NCBI RefSeq assembly: GCF_018449575.1
Contig: NZ_JAAVUT010000002.1
Location: forward strand, 62,001 to 126,000
Length of the DNA: 64,000 nt
Origin: Sodalis sp. dw_96
GTDB lineage: Bacteria > Pseudomonadota > Gammaproteobacteria > Enterobacterales > Enterobacteriaceae
Direction: 5' to 3'
Below the pieces are notes generated by a model that had not been told where the DNA came from, made no database searches, and was given only the letters and a program-made list of their open reading frames with translations. Shown here piece by piece: positions 7,983 through 17,496 of this stretch (its first letter is position 1; each line of letters begins with the position of its first letter). The position numbers were made by a program, and so were the translations under genes.

Positions 7983-10718
7983 ATGCAAATTAAGAACCTG
8001 AAGTTAACCTCGGCGGCGTTAACCCGCAGCCTGATAGTGTTTATCCTGCTGCTATTGCTGTCGTTATGGCTATTCGGTTTTCATGCCGTCAATGCGTATC
8101 TCATTGAAAAGAAACACAGCATGTCTACCCTCTCCGCCGCGCTGCAAAAACGGATCGATACTTACCGCTTTGTGACGGATCAGTTATATGACCTGTCGTT
8201 GTCGGCAAGCGGCAGCCCCCAGAACAACGACGGCACGAGCCTGAAAGAATCCCGCCTGCGGCCGGATGTGTTTTATGTTGATAAGCCGCATAAAAAAACC
8301 GATGCCCTGATTTTTGGCGTTCATGACGCCACCACGCTGTCCATCGCCGCCAGCATGTCGTCTTATCTCGATATTCTATGGGGTTCGGAGGGCAACGCTT
8401 ATTCCTTATATTACCTGAACGGCACCGACAACAGCCTGACGTTGATTTCCACCCAGCCGTTGCGGGATACCGCCACCCGTTTTGAAGACAGCTATACCAG
8501 CGCCTTGATCAAGTCGCGTCGCAGCGAAATGCTGCAGCAGGCCAATATCCTGGATCAGCGGGAGAGTTTCTCGCCGCTGCGTAAATTTCGCCTGCAAAAC
8601 GATTATTATGTTACCCAGCGCTTCATCTTTAACCAGCCGGGCCACCTGGCCACCATTATCGCGGTGGATTTACCCATCGGCGATCTTATCCCGCTGAATA
8701 TGGCGCGGGCCAACTTTTCCCTGGTCGCCGCCGACGATGCCGATACGGAGATGGACGGCGCAGAGGCGAATGACGGCAATGCCGATCGGGATAACACACA
8801 AAAAATCGCCAGCCATATTAAAGGGTCTAGCCTGCAGATCGGCACGCGCCTGGTGGATGCACCGTTGAATTTGGTCTATAGGGTGCCGCTGACCAGTTTG
8901 ACGGTGGATTTGCTGCGCAATAATTTGTGGCCCATCGCGATACATTTTTTGCTGATTGCCTTATCCGTCTTTGGTATTTACCTGATTCGCCAGCATTTCT
9001 TACGCCCCAGGGAAAATATGGCCCTCGCCTTGAAATCACGACAGATACTCAGTGAGGAAGTGATAGCCAACCTGCCGCTGGGTTTGCTGGTTTATGATTT
9101 CAGCACCAATAACCTGGTGGCCAGCAATAAAATCGCCGACCACCTGCTGCCCCACCTTAGTTTGCAAAAGATAGCCAATCTGGCGGAAGCCCATCAGGGT
9201 GTTATCCAGGCCACGGTGAACAATGAAGTGTATGAAATCAGGATGTTCAAAAGCCGCCTTTCGCCGGATACCTACCTGTTCCAATTGCTGGACCATGATA
9301 AAGAAGTGCTGGTCAATAAAAAGTTGCAGCAGGCGCAGCAGGAACTGAATAAAAACCATCAGGCCCGACGAACCATCCTGACCAATTTTCAGCACGAGCT
9401 GAATCAACCACTGATGGAGATCAATACGCTGCTCGAGGGTTTGCTTCATGCCGGGGCGGAAGAAAAACGCCAGCGCCTGTTGTTTAACCTGAAAACCGAA
9501 GTCGGCCGTCTGGGGGCGCTGTTCGACAACCTGCGCTTGCTGACTCAGTTGGAGCTGCAGGACTGGCAGCCGATACAGGAAGCCTTTTCGTTGTCCGCCC
9601 TGGTGGACGATTTGCTGGCGGAACGCCTGCCCGCCCTGAACCAAAAGGGCCTTGGCCTGTTTAATCACTACCGGCTGCCTTTTAATCAGCAGCATATCGG
9701 CGATGGGGCGGCGGTTAAAAAAATCCTCTCGCTGCTGCTGGATTACAGCATTATCAGCACTCAGTACGGCAAAATCGTTCTGTCGGTCGACCAGGATCCT
9801 TCCCGCCCGGATACGGTGATCTTAAGCCTTAGCGATACCGGTAACGGCATTGACGCCAAGGAACTGGCCAACCTGCAGCAGCCTTTTGTCACCCAGGCGC
9901 AAAAAGATCGCTATCAGCGGGGCTCCGGCCTTTCCTGGTTTCTTTGCAACCAATTGGCGAAAAAAATGGGCGGCAACCTGGATATACACAGCAAAATCGA
10001 TATCGGCACCCGCTATAGGGTAAGGTTGACATTGCCTCGTGTGGATATCGCAGAGCAGGATGATAATGAAAAAATTCTTGGCGGCACCGTGGTCATGCTG
10101 GATATCGCCAATGAGGAAATACAGGGAATCATTAACGATATGCTGCAACAGTGGGGAGTGGAATGCATCCATCCCGAGGAGCATACGCTGGTGCGGGAAC
10201 ACGATCTGCTGGTGACGGACGATCCGTCGCGTTTGGAGGATTTTGCCATTCTGGTGCAGACCAACGAGGGCGGGATAATCCCTTTGACACCCTGCCGCGT
10301 GCAGGTGAATTATAATCTCGCCGCGACTTTGCTCGATGCGGTGCTACAATTAATGGAACTGCGTTTGGCGCAAACCGACACTATTCAACCAGTTGAGAAA
10401 GAATCCGTCGGCGACGTGGATGAGCCCGTTCCCCTGCTGACCGGGGACTATATCCCGCTCTTTGTCGAGACAGTACCCGATGACATCAAGAGGCTGTATA
10501 CTGAAGCCGAGAACGGCGATTTACCCGCTCTGGCCCAGACTGCGCACCGCCTGAAAGGTGTTTTTGCCATGCTGAATCTACTTCCCGGCAAGCTGTTATG
10601 TGAAACGCTGGAACAACATATCAAACGCGCTATTATAGAAAATGATAATTCTAAAATCGGCAACGATATCCGCCAAATTGATGTTTTTGTCATTAAACTG
10701 CTACAGCATGCAAGGTAG
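7983..10718 (+). CDS. rcsD: Phosphotransferase RcsD of the Rcs phosphorelay
   Basis: Inner-membrane HPt protein that passes phosphate between RcsC and RcsB in envelope-stress signalling. Length 911 residues (E. coli 890). A membrane segment near residues 15-35, a periplasmic domain, a second membrane segment near 315-335, then a PAS-like region (SNKIADHLLPHLSLQ), a kinase-like core, and the C-terminal HPt domain with the phospho-accepting His855 in AHRLKGVFAMLN. Unlike E. coli RcsD, the kinase-like core keeps an H-box FQHELNQPL (His471), a G1 box SDTGNGI (617-623) and a G2-like RGSGLSW (646-652). The N-box is degenerate (LLLDYSIIST, no Asn). It lies 8 bases before rcsB, so the two form an operon. 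Confidence 0.95.
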   Translation: MQIKNLKLTSAALTRSLIVFILLLLLSLWLFGFHAVNAYLIEKKHSMSTLSAALQKRIDTYRFVTDQLYDLSLSASGSPQNNDGTSLKESRLRPDVFYVDKPHKKTDALIFGVHDATTLSIAASMSSYLDILWGSEGNAYSLYYLNGTDNSLTLISTQPLRDTATRFEDSYTSALIKSRRSEMLQQANILDQRESFSPLRKFRLQNDYYVTQRFIFNQPGHLATIIAVDLPIGDLIPLNMARANFSLVAADDADTEMDGAEANDGNADRDNTQKIASHIKGSSLQIGTRLVDAPLNLVYRVPLTSLTVDLLRNNLWPIAIHFLLIALSVFGIYLIRQHFLRPRENMALALKSRQILSEEVIANLPLGLLVYDFSTNNLVASNKIADHLLPHLSLQKIANLAEAHQGVIQATVNNEVYEIRMFKSRLSPDTYLFQLLDHDKEVLVNKKLQQAQQELNKNHQARRTILTNFQHELNQPLMEINTLLEGLLHAGAEEKRQRLLFNLKTEVGRLGALFDNLRLLTQLELQDWQPIQEAFSLSALVDDLLAERLPALNQKGLGLFNHYRLPFNQQHIGDGAAVKKILSLLLDYSIISTQYGKIVLSVDQDPSRPDTVILSLSDTGNGIDAKELANLQQPFVTQAQKDRYQRGSGLSWFLCNQLAKKMGGNLDIHSKIDIGTRYRVRLTLPRVDIAEQDDNEKILGGTVVMLDIANEEIQGIINDMLQQWGVECIHPEEHTLVREHDLLVTDDPSRLEDFAILVQTNEGGIIPLTPCRVQVNYNLAATLLDAVLQLMELRLAQTDTIQPVEKESVGDVDEPVPLLTGDYIPLFVETVPDDIKRLYTEAENGDLPALAQTAHRLKGVFAMLNLLPGKLLCETLEQHIKRAIIENDNSKIGNDIRQIDVFVIKLLQHAR

Positions 10719-10726
10719 TCAACTTT

Positions 10727-11377
10727 ATGAATAATCTTAACGTCATCATTGCTGATGACCATCCTATCGTTCTATTCGGTATCCGAAAATCGCTGGAACA
10801 AATTGAATGGGTAAAAGTAGTCGGTGAATTCGAAGATTCCACGTCGCTCATCAATAGTCTCGGTAAGCTGGATGCAAATGTTTTAGTCACCGACCTGTCG
10901 ATGCCCGGCGAGAAGTATGGCGACGGCATTACCCTGATTAAATACATCAAGCGTCATTATCCTCAGCTGGCGATTATTGTATTAACCATGAATAACAACC
11001 CGGCGATTCTCAGCGCGGTGCTGGAACTGGATATCGACGGCATCGTCCTGAAACAAGGTGCACCCACCGATTTACCCAAAGCGCTGGCCTCGTTGCAAAA
11101 AGGCAAAAAATATACCCCGGACAGCGTGGCTAAACTGCTGGAAAGGATTAGCGCCGGCGGCTACGGCGATAAGCGCCTGTCGCCTAAAGAGAGCGAAGTG
11201 TTGCGTTTATTCGCCGAAGGTTTCCTGGTGACGGAAATTGCTAAAAAGCTGAACCGCAGTATCAAAACCATCAGTAGCCAGAAGAAATCGGCCATGCTGA
11301 AGCTTGGCGTGGAAAATGATATCGCCCTTCTCAATTACCTGTCGTCGGTCAGCATGGCGCCGGTGGATAAAGAGTAA
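10727..11377 (+). CDS. rcsB: Response regulator RcsB
   Basis: DNA-binding output of the Rcs phosphorelay, controlling capsule, motility and cell-envelope genes alone or with RcsA, GadE and other partners. It has an N-terminal receiver domain with the acidic pair Asp10-Asp11, phospho-acceptor Asp56 in VTDLSMP, and a switch Lys in VLKQGAP; then a C-terminal LuxR-type helix-turn-helix (LSPKESEVLRLFAEG, TEIAKKLNRSIKTISSQKKSAM). At 216 residues it is the same length as in E. coli and nearly identical through the DNA-binding helix. It follows rcsD by 8 bases and converges on rcsC, 40 bases away. Confidence 0.98.
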   Translation: MNNLNVIIADDHPIVLFGIRKSLEQIEWVKVVGEFEDSTSLINSLGKLDANVLVTDLSMPGEKYGDGITLIKYIKRHYPQLAIIVLTMNNNPAILSAVLELDIDGIVLKQGAPTDLPKALASLQKGKKYTPDSVAKLLERISAGGYGDKRLSPKESEVLRLFAEGFLVTEIAKKLNRSIKTISSQKKSAMLKLGVENDIALLNYLSSVSMAPVDKE

Positions 11378-11417
11378 CGGTCCGATACCGGCGCGGTTGA
11401 ACCGGCCGCTCGTGGAA

Positions 11418-14288
11418 TCAGGAATGTTCCTCAAGCTCGCCGCGCCGCTCCCTGACCTTGCGGCTGAATTGGGCCAGCGTCGGTTGCAATACATTCAGTG
11501 TGACCGGCTTAGACAGGCAACTGTCCATTCCCGCATCCAGACAGCGTTGTTTCTCTTCCGCCAGCGCGTTGGCGGTCACGCCGATAACCGGTAATACCCT
11601 GCCCTGTTCCCGTAAGCGGCGGGTTAACTCATAACCATCCATTTTCGGCATGTTTACATCGCTCAGGATGATATCCACCGACTGCTTGTTCAGAAAACTC
11701 AATGCATCCACGCCGTCGTTCGCCGTCATGACCTGATATCCCAAAGAACTCAGTTGATCCGCCAGCAATCGGCGGTTGATGGGATGATCGTCCACCACCA
11801 GGATTTTGATATCATTGTTTTCGCCATTCATCGGCGGTGGTGACAGGGTCAATGGCGGCGCCGAAGCCGCCGTCGGTTCACAGCGATAAATTTTTAACAG
11901 CAACAACGGCAGTTCTTCGGCAAACGCCGGGCTGACCAGCCACTGGCCGGGGTTGATTTCCAATGCCGGGCCGATATGCGCGATGGAGAAGCGGATCCAG
12001 GCGCGATGACTGCCCGAGGGTGCAATCTCATCCTCGCTGATGTACACCTCGTCGTCGCCGATGGCCTCATCGGTATGCCGCTTGATAGTCAGGCCGTTTT
12101 CTTCAAGCAGGCGGGTCAGGTAGCGTTCGAGGGCGGTATTGCGCAACGCCTGCCAACAAACCCGCCCGTACATATCGCTGTTGAGCACCTGGTAGGTATT
12201 GGAAGCCTCGTACAACGGCAACCGGATGGTGAACTGGCTACCCAACCCGCTTTCCGATTCCAGGGCTATGTCGCCGTCCATCAAATTGACCAGTTTCTCG
12301 CAAATCGCCAGACCTAATCCGGTTCCCTGGAATTGCTGGTGTCCATCGCTGCCTAACTGTACGAAAGGATCAAACAGTTTGATTAATTCCCGCTGCTGAA
12401 TGCCGACACCGGTATCACGGATGCATAACTGCAGGTAGCCGTCGTGGCAAAAGACGTTAATCGAGATACAGCCGCTATGGGTAAATTTGATGGCGTTGTT
12501 TAATATATTCGACAATACCTGCTGTAGCCGCACCGGATCCCCGCGCATGCTAAGCGGCACGCCGGGATCGATAAAGCAGTATAGGCCCAGGCGCTTTTTC
12601 ACCACCAGCGACAAATAGTTGCCGGCGATATGACCCACCACCTCACGAGGGGAAAAACTGCGCGGTTCAATTTTTAGCTGCTCGGATTCGATTTTGGAAA
12701 AGTCCAGGATATCGCTGATGATGTTGAGCAATAACGCCGAAGAGTTATTCATTGCCATCACCAGCCGGTCTACTCCTTCCGGCAAATCCTGGGTTTTCAG
12801 CAGATCCAGGTTGCCGATAATGCCGTATAACGGCGTGCGAAGTTCGTGGCTGACCGTGGCCAGAAACATGGATTTCGCCTGGCTGGCCTGCTCCGCCGCC
12901 GTCGCCATTTCCTGTAAAGACTCTTCCATCCGCACCCGGGCGCTGATATCCACCAGCACACAGATGGCGACGTTTTCATTGAGGTAGCGGGAATGGACGA
13001 AGCTTATCTGCAAGTTATTGTTATTGCTGGTCATGACATCAACAAAATTCACCTGCTGTCCGCAGATGATATGTATTATGCGTTCCCGATCCTCAAAGGT
13101 CAGCAGACTCAGGTAGTTATGCGCCAGCTCGTTGCTGATGAGGTTCGCGCCGTCGCTGATGCGCAGTATGCAAATACCCACCGGTGCGGAAGCGACGATT
13201 TTGCGATTGAACTGCTCGTTTTCCTCCAGTTGCAGCGCATTTTTTTCCGCCGGGGCAAACATTTTGCGCTCAAACATCCAGGTCAGAATAAACAGCAGCA
13301 TGGCCGAGAGTACGTTTAACAAGAAAGCATTGATAAACAGCGCTTTAAAATTCTCTAAAATCGTCGATAGCGACAGCGAGTAGACAATGCTTAGGGACGT
13401 GGGGACCAGGCTCCGTTTCATCACCAGATTCTTGAAGCCTTCCGTATAACCGTAAAAACCGGCCGCCTCAGGATAGGCGCTCAGTTCGGAAACCCGGCGC
13501 GCCCCGCCGGACAATGACATCATCGGGGCGTTATTCTGATCCAGCAGCGTAATGCCGATGGGCAGAGTACTGGTGGCGGCAAAATCCTCCAGCCGGACAT
13601 TCAGCTCAATGCCCAGCAGAGCTTCCAGCTTATTGGCCGCGTAAATCGGGGTTAACATGTAAAAATAGCCGCTGCCGGACCGCTGGCCGGGGACCACCCA
13701 ATAGAGGTCGTCTTCCCGGTCGTTTTGCCGGGCATTGCGGTATTTAACCACCTGTTGCTGCAGGCTTTTTGGTAAGGCGTTGCCGGCACCGTTATCGGCA
13801 CGGAGATTGAAATTTGCCATACAGAGGCTTTCGCCGCTGATATAAAAAACCCGGTTCAGGTCGTAACTCTCGGTAAAACTGTCTTTCCAGTAGCTGAGGA
13901 AATAGCTCAGCGAATCCACGGAATGTTGATATTCAGTTTCCGCACGGCCGCAATCGGCGTTGGGAGAAAGCGGCGAGTAATCCGGTCGGCTTACCTTGCC
14001 GGCCAACAGGCCGCTCATCACATCCGGACCGGGTAAACTGGCGCTGAGGCGGTTTTCCGCCACATATTTTAATCCCCGCATCATATCGGCGGAGCGGGTG
14101 AAATAGCTCTGGGCCTGGGCGAAGCTGGTGTTATATTCCTGACGTAAATCGGATTCGCGCTGATGCAAGAGGCTGATAATGTAAAAGGTGGATAACAGCG
14201 CCCCCAGCGCCCAGAGCAAAAACGCCAGCGTCCGGAACAGATAGCGGGATATTTTTACCGTTGTGCGAAAGGATGAAAAGTATTTCAA
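11418..14288 (-). CDS. rcsC: Hybrid sensor kinase RcsC
   Basis: Membrane sensor kinase at the head of the Rcs phosphorelay. The order is: membrane segment near 15-40, periplasmic domain, second membrane segment near 310-335, PAS-like region (APVGICILRISDGANLISNE), dimerisation domain with His481 in VSHELRTPLYGI, ATPase with NAIKF, DTGVGI and GTGLGLAICEKL, the RcsC ABL domain, and a receiver domain with Asp877 in ILSDVNMPKMDG. Length 956 residues (E. coli 949). The start is TTG at 14288: the next codons MKYFSSFRTTVK match the E. coli N-terminus, an in-frame TAG lies seven codons upstream, and no ATG is available until about residue 68. Confidence 0.96.
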   Translation of the reverse strand: MKYFSSFRTTVKISRYLFRTLAFLLWALGALLSTFYIISLLHQRESDLRQEYNTSFAQAQSYFTRSADMMRGLKYVAENRLSASLPGPDVMSGLLAGKVSRPDYSPLSPNADCGRAETEYQHSVDSLSYFLSYWKDSFTESYDLNRVFYISGESLCMANFNLRADNGAGNALPKSLQQQVVKYRNARQNDREDDLYWVVPGQRSGSGYFYMLTPIYAANKLEALLGIELNVRLEDFAATSTLPIGITLLDQNNAPMMSLSGGARRVSELSAYPEAAGFYGYTEGFKNLVMKRSLVPTSLSIVYSLSLSTILENFKALFINAFLLNVLSAMLLFILTWMFERKMFAPAEKNALQLEENEQFNRKIVASAPVGICILRISDGANLISNELAHNYLSLLTFEDRERIIHIICGQQVNFVDVMTSNNNNLQISFVHSRYLNENVAICVLVDISARVRMEESLQEMATAAEQASQAKSMFLATVSHELRTPLYGIIGNLDLLKTQDLPEGVDRLVMAMNNSSALLLNIISDILDFSKIESEQLKIEPRSFSPREVVGHIAGNYLSLVVKKRLGLYCFIDPGVPLSMRGDPVRLQQVLSNILNNAIKFTHSGCISINVFCHDGYLQLCIRDTGVGIQQRELIKLFDPFVQLGSDGHQQFQGTGLGLAICEKLVNLMDGDIALESESGLGSQFTIRLPLYEASNTYQVLNSDMYGRVCWQALRNTALERYLTRLLEENGLTIKRHTDEAIGDDEVYISEDEIAPSGSHRAWIRFSIAHIGPALEINPGQWLVSPAFAEELPLLLLKIYRCEPTAASAPPLTLSPPPMNGENNDIKILVVDDHPINRRLLADQLSSLGYQVMTANDGVDALSFLNKQSVDIILSDVNMPKMDGYELTRRLREQGRVLPVIGVTANALAEEKQRCLDAGMDSCLSKPVTLNVLQPTLAQFSRKVRERRGELEEHS

Positions 14289-14357
14289 AACTGTACCGTT
14301 CCAGTGCTAGAACTGATTAATGCGGGCCTGCCCAGCCGATACACTACCGACCCCGTA

Positions 14358-14384
14358 TAAAAAAAGCCAGCGCAATGCGCTGGC
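14358..14384 (-). terminator. Intrinsic terminator upstream of rcsC
   Basis: On the minus strand a perfect 8-bp stem GCCAGCGC/GCGCTGGC with a 3-base loop is followed by seven T residues. It would stop read-through from gyrA before rcsC, so rcsC must use a promoter between 14358 and its TTG start. Confidence 0.85.
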
Positions 14385-14487
14385 CGATATTGCTGACATC
14401 CGTCGGCTGCCTGAAGGAAGTTCCGCAGGTTGGCGACCGAGCCCGGTTGGAACAGCGGACCCACAATGCTAAACAGCGGGAAAGCGT

Positions 14488-14555
14488 GCCAGTGGGGTCG
14501 AAGCGGGCGTGGTTTTTCCGCCCGCCGGAGCGCCCCATGGCACGGTAGGCCCGCC
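14488..14555 (+). repeat. Single copy of the dispersed hairpin repeat
   Basis: Shares GGGGTCGAAGCGGGCGTGG, the CGCCCGCCGGAGCGCC arm and the ending GGTAGGCCCGCC with the units of the tandem array near 46.0-46.45 kb. The hairpin GCGGGCG/CGCCCGC is intact, with a 9-base loop. Edges are approximate. Confidence 0.75.
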
Positions 14556-14781
14556 AACACCGTAGCTTGAACCATGACAGGTCGGGACAGGGCGATAGAT
14601 CGTAAACACGCCGTGAATCCATCCATGGAGGCTCGATCCGCGCCGTCCTGGCGCGGACGGTTTACTCCTCTATCACCCTGCCCCGCCTTATAGACACCGA
14701 GTCCGTTTGTCAGCGCCTCTCGGCATGTTGGGCTCACCACCCCCGTACCTTGAACCGTGCCCAGTCGGAACAGGTAGGCCA

Positions 14782-17496
14782 TTAACTGTTCGGGTAGTCT
14801 TCACCCTCGTCTTCGTCGTCAGCGTCAGCGTCATCCGCGTCATCCGCGTCGTCGGCATCGTCAATGGCGATATCATCCACGGCGTCATCATCGATATCGG
14901 CGTCGTCCCCCGCGTCGTTCTCTTCGCCTTCCGCCAGCCCTTCGACGGTGTCGAGATCTTCGTCATCCACCGGTTCAACCACGCGCTGCAAACCCACCAC
15001 ATGTTCGCCTTCAGCGGTGCGGATGAGGGTAACCCCCTGGGTGTTGCGGCCGACGATGCTGACTTCGGATACCCGGGTGCGCACCAGGGTGCCGGCGTCT
15101 GTGATCATCATGATTTGATCGCTGTCTTCCACCTGCACGGCGCCAACCACCTCGCCATTGCGCTCACTCACTTTTATCGAGATCACGCCGAGGGTGGCGC
15201 GTGATTTGGTGGGGTATTCAGCCTGGGCGGTGCGCTTGCCGTAACCGTGCTGCGTTACGGTCAGGATCGGACCGTCGCCGCGAGGTATGATCAGGGAAAC
15301 CACCCGGTCCTTGTCGGCCAGATTGATGCCACGCACGCCGGTGGCGGTACGGCCCATGGAACGCACCTGTCCTTCAGGGAAACGCACCACCTTGCCGTAG
15401 GCTGAGAACAGCATGGCCTCGTTCTGTCCGTCGGTAAGATCGACGCCGATAAGTTCATCACCGTCATTCAGGTTGACGGCAATAATGCCGGCGCTGCGCG
15501 GACGGCTGAATTCAGTCAGCGCGGTCTTTTTCACCGTGCCGCTGGCGGTGGCCATGAATACATGGCGCCCTTCTTCATATTCACGCACCGGCAGGATGGC
15601 GGTGATACGCTCGTTCGGCTCCAGGGGCAGCAGATTCACGATAGGCCGGCCACGGGCGCCGCGGCTGGCTTCCGGCAGTTGGTAAACCTTCATCCAATAC
15701 AGACGTCCCCGGCTGGAGAACAGCAGAATGGTGTCATGGGTATTGGCCACCAGCAGGCGATCGATGAAGTCCTCTTCCTTGATCCTGGCCGCCGATTTGC
15801 CTTTGCCGCCGCGACGCTGGGCTTCATAGTCGGTGAGCGGCTGGTATTTGACATACCCTTGATGGGACAGGGTAACCACCACATCTTCCTGATTGATCAG
15901 ATCCTCGATATTGATATCGGAGGTATTGGCGGTGATTTCGGTGCGACGGGCATCGTTGTACTGCTCTTTCATCGCGTTGAGCTCTTCGCGAATCACTTCC
16001 ATCAGCCGATCCGGGTTTTCCAGGATGATGATGAGTTCGGCGATTTGGGTCAGCAGCTCCTTATACTCGTCCAACAGTTTTTCATGTTCCAGCCCGGTCA
16101 ATTTCTGCAGGCGCAGATCCAGGATGGCTTGTGCCTGTTGGTCGGTCAGGAAATAACGGCCGTCGCGAATACCGTACTGCTCTTCCAGCCATTCAGGCCG
16201 CGCAGCGTTGTCGCCGGCGCGTTCCAGCATCGCCGCCACCGTGCCCAGTTCCCAGGAGCGGGCGATCAGGCCGCTTTTCGCTTCGGCCGGGCTCGGCGCA
16301 TGCCGGATCAATTCGATAATCGGTTCGATATTGGCCAGCGCCACCGCCAGGGCTTCGAGGATATGGGCGCGATCCCGCGCTTTGCGCAGCTCGAAAATCG
16401 TACGGCGGGTCACCACTTCCCGACGGTGGCGCACGAAGGCGGAAAGGATATCCTTCAGCGACATGATCTTGGGCTGGCCCTGATGCAGCGCCACCATATT
16501 AATGCCGAAGGAGACCTGCAGCTGCGTTTGGGAATAGAGGTTGTTCAGCACCACTTCCCCCACCGCGTCGCGTTTGATCTCGATGACGATGCGCATGCCG
16601 TCTTTATCGGATTCATCCCGCAGGGCGCTGATGCCTTCGATACGCTTGTCTTTTACCAGTTCGGCGATTTTTTCAATCAACCGTGCTTTGTTCACCTGGT
16701 AAGGAATTTCATGCACGAGGATGGTTTCGCGACCGCTTTTGGCATCGGCTTCCACTTCCGCGCGGGCGCGGATCAGGATTTTACCGCGTCCGGTGCGGTA
16801 GGCCTCTTCAATACCGCGCCGGCCGTTGATGATGGCGGCGGTGGGAAAGTCCGGCCCCGGGATATGTTCCATCAGGCCTTCGACGCTGATATCTTCATCG
16901 TCGATATAGGCAAGGCAACCGTTGATCACTTCCGTCAGGTTATGAGGCGGAATATTGGTGGCCATGCCCACGGCAATACCGGAGGAGCCATTGATCAACA
17001 GGTTGGGGATCTTGGTGGGCATGACATCGGGGATTTGTTCGGTGCCGTCGTAGTTCGGCACAAAATCCACGGTATCTTTTTCGAGGTCCGCCAACAGTTC
17101 ATGGGCGATTTTCGACATGCGGACTTCGGTGTAACGCATCGCCGCGGCGGAGTCGCCGTCGACGGAACCGAAATTACCCTGGCCATCCACCAGCATATAA
17201 CGCAGCGAGAACGGCTGGGCCATACGCACGATGGTGTCGTAGACCGCGGTATCCCCATGGGGATGATACTTACCGATGACGTCCCCGACCACACGGGCCG
17301 ATTTTTTGTAAGGTTTATTCCAGTCATTACCGAGTACGCTCATCGCAAACAATACGCGGCGGTGTACCGGTTTTAACCCATCCCGTACATCCGGCAGCGC
17401 ACGTCCGACAATAACGGACATGGCATAATCCAGATAAGAGCTTTTTAACTCTTCTTCGATGTTGACCGGTGTTATTTCTCTGGCAAGGTCACTCAT
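14782..17496 (-). CDS. gyrA: DNA gyrase subunit A
   Basis: Breakage-reunion subunit of type II topoisomerase, which introduces negative supercoils with GyrB. Catalytic Tyr122 is in RYTEVRM; the quinolone-resistance region reads [17 protein letters not shown], giving Thr83 and Asp87 (E. coli has Ser83). The GyrA-box QRRGGKG starts the C-terminal DNA-wrapping beta-pinwheel. The protein is 904 residues, about 30 longer than E. coli GyrA (875); the extra length is an acidic Asp/Ala tail built from short repeats ([20 protein letters not shown]). Monocistronic on the minus strand. The start [20 protein letters not shown] is the family's usual one. Confidence 0.98.
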   Translation of the reverse strand: MSDLAREITPVNIEEELKSSYLDYAMSVIVGRALPDVRDGLKPVHRRVLFAMSVLGNDWNKPYKKSARVVGDVIGKYHPHGDTAVYDTIVRMAQPFSLRYMLVDGQGNFGSVDGDSAAAMRYTEVRMSKIAHELLADLEKDTVDFVPNYDGTEQIPDVMPTKIPNLLINGSSGIAVGMATNIPPHNLTEVINGCLAYIDDEDISVEGLMEHIPGPDFPTAAIINGRRGIEEAYRTGRGKILIRARAEVEADAKSGRETILVHEIPYQVNKARLIEKIAELVKDKRIEGISALRDESDKDGMRIVIEIKRDAVGEVVLNNLYSQTQLQVSFGINMVALHQGQPKIMSLKDILSAFVRHRREVVTRRTIFELRKARDRAHILEALAVALANIEPIIELIRHAPSPAEAKSGLIARSWELGTVAAMLERAGDNAARPEWLEEQYGIRDGRYFLTDQQAQAILDLRLQKLTGLEHEKLLDEYKELLTQIAELIIILENPDRLMEVIREELNAMKEQYNDARRTEITANTSDINIEDLINQEDVVVTLSHQGYVKYQPLTDYEAQRRGGKGKSAARIKEEDFIDRLLVANTHDTILLFSSRGRLYWMKVYQLPEASRGARGRPIVNLLPLEPNERITAILPVREYEEGRHVFMATASGTVKKTALTEFSRPRSAGIIAVNLNDGDELIGVDLTDGQNEAMLFSAYGKVVRFPEGQVRSMGRTATGVRGINLADKDRVVSLIIPRGDGPILTVTQHGYGKRTAQAEYPTKSRATLGVISIKVSERNGEVVGAVQVEDSDQIMMITDAGTLVRTRVSEVSIVGRNTQGVTLIRTAEGEHVVGLQRVVEPVDDEDLDTVEGLAEGEENDAGDDADIDDDAVDDIAIDDADDADDADDADADDEDEGEDYPNS

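Larger units (their letters stand above)
14289..14781. other. Intergenic region between gyrA and rcsC with decayed repeats
   Basis: About 490 bp, no credible gene. It contains a terminator facing rcsC (14358-14384), one copy of the dispersed 106-bp-type repeat (about 14488-14555), a degenerate 23-bp direct repeat (TTGAACCRTGMCMRGTCGG-like, near 14570 and 14750), and a GC-rich palindrome CCGCGCC-GTCCT-GGCGCGG near 14640-14658. Confidence 0.6.

Noticed and set aside
14289-14781. Open frame of 165 codons across the gyrA-rcsC gap
   Set aside because: Its sequence follows the repeats and hairpins, shows no domain and has no ribosome-binding site.
15562-17376. Long antisense open frame over gyrA (604 codons)
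   Set aside because: It is a shadow of the highly biased GC-rich gyrA codons; the product has no family resemblance.
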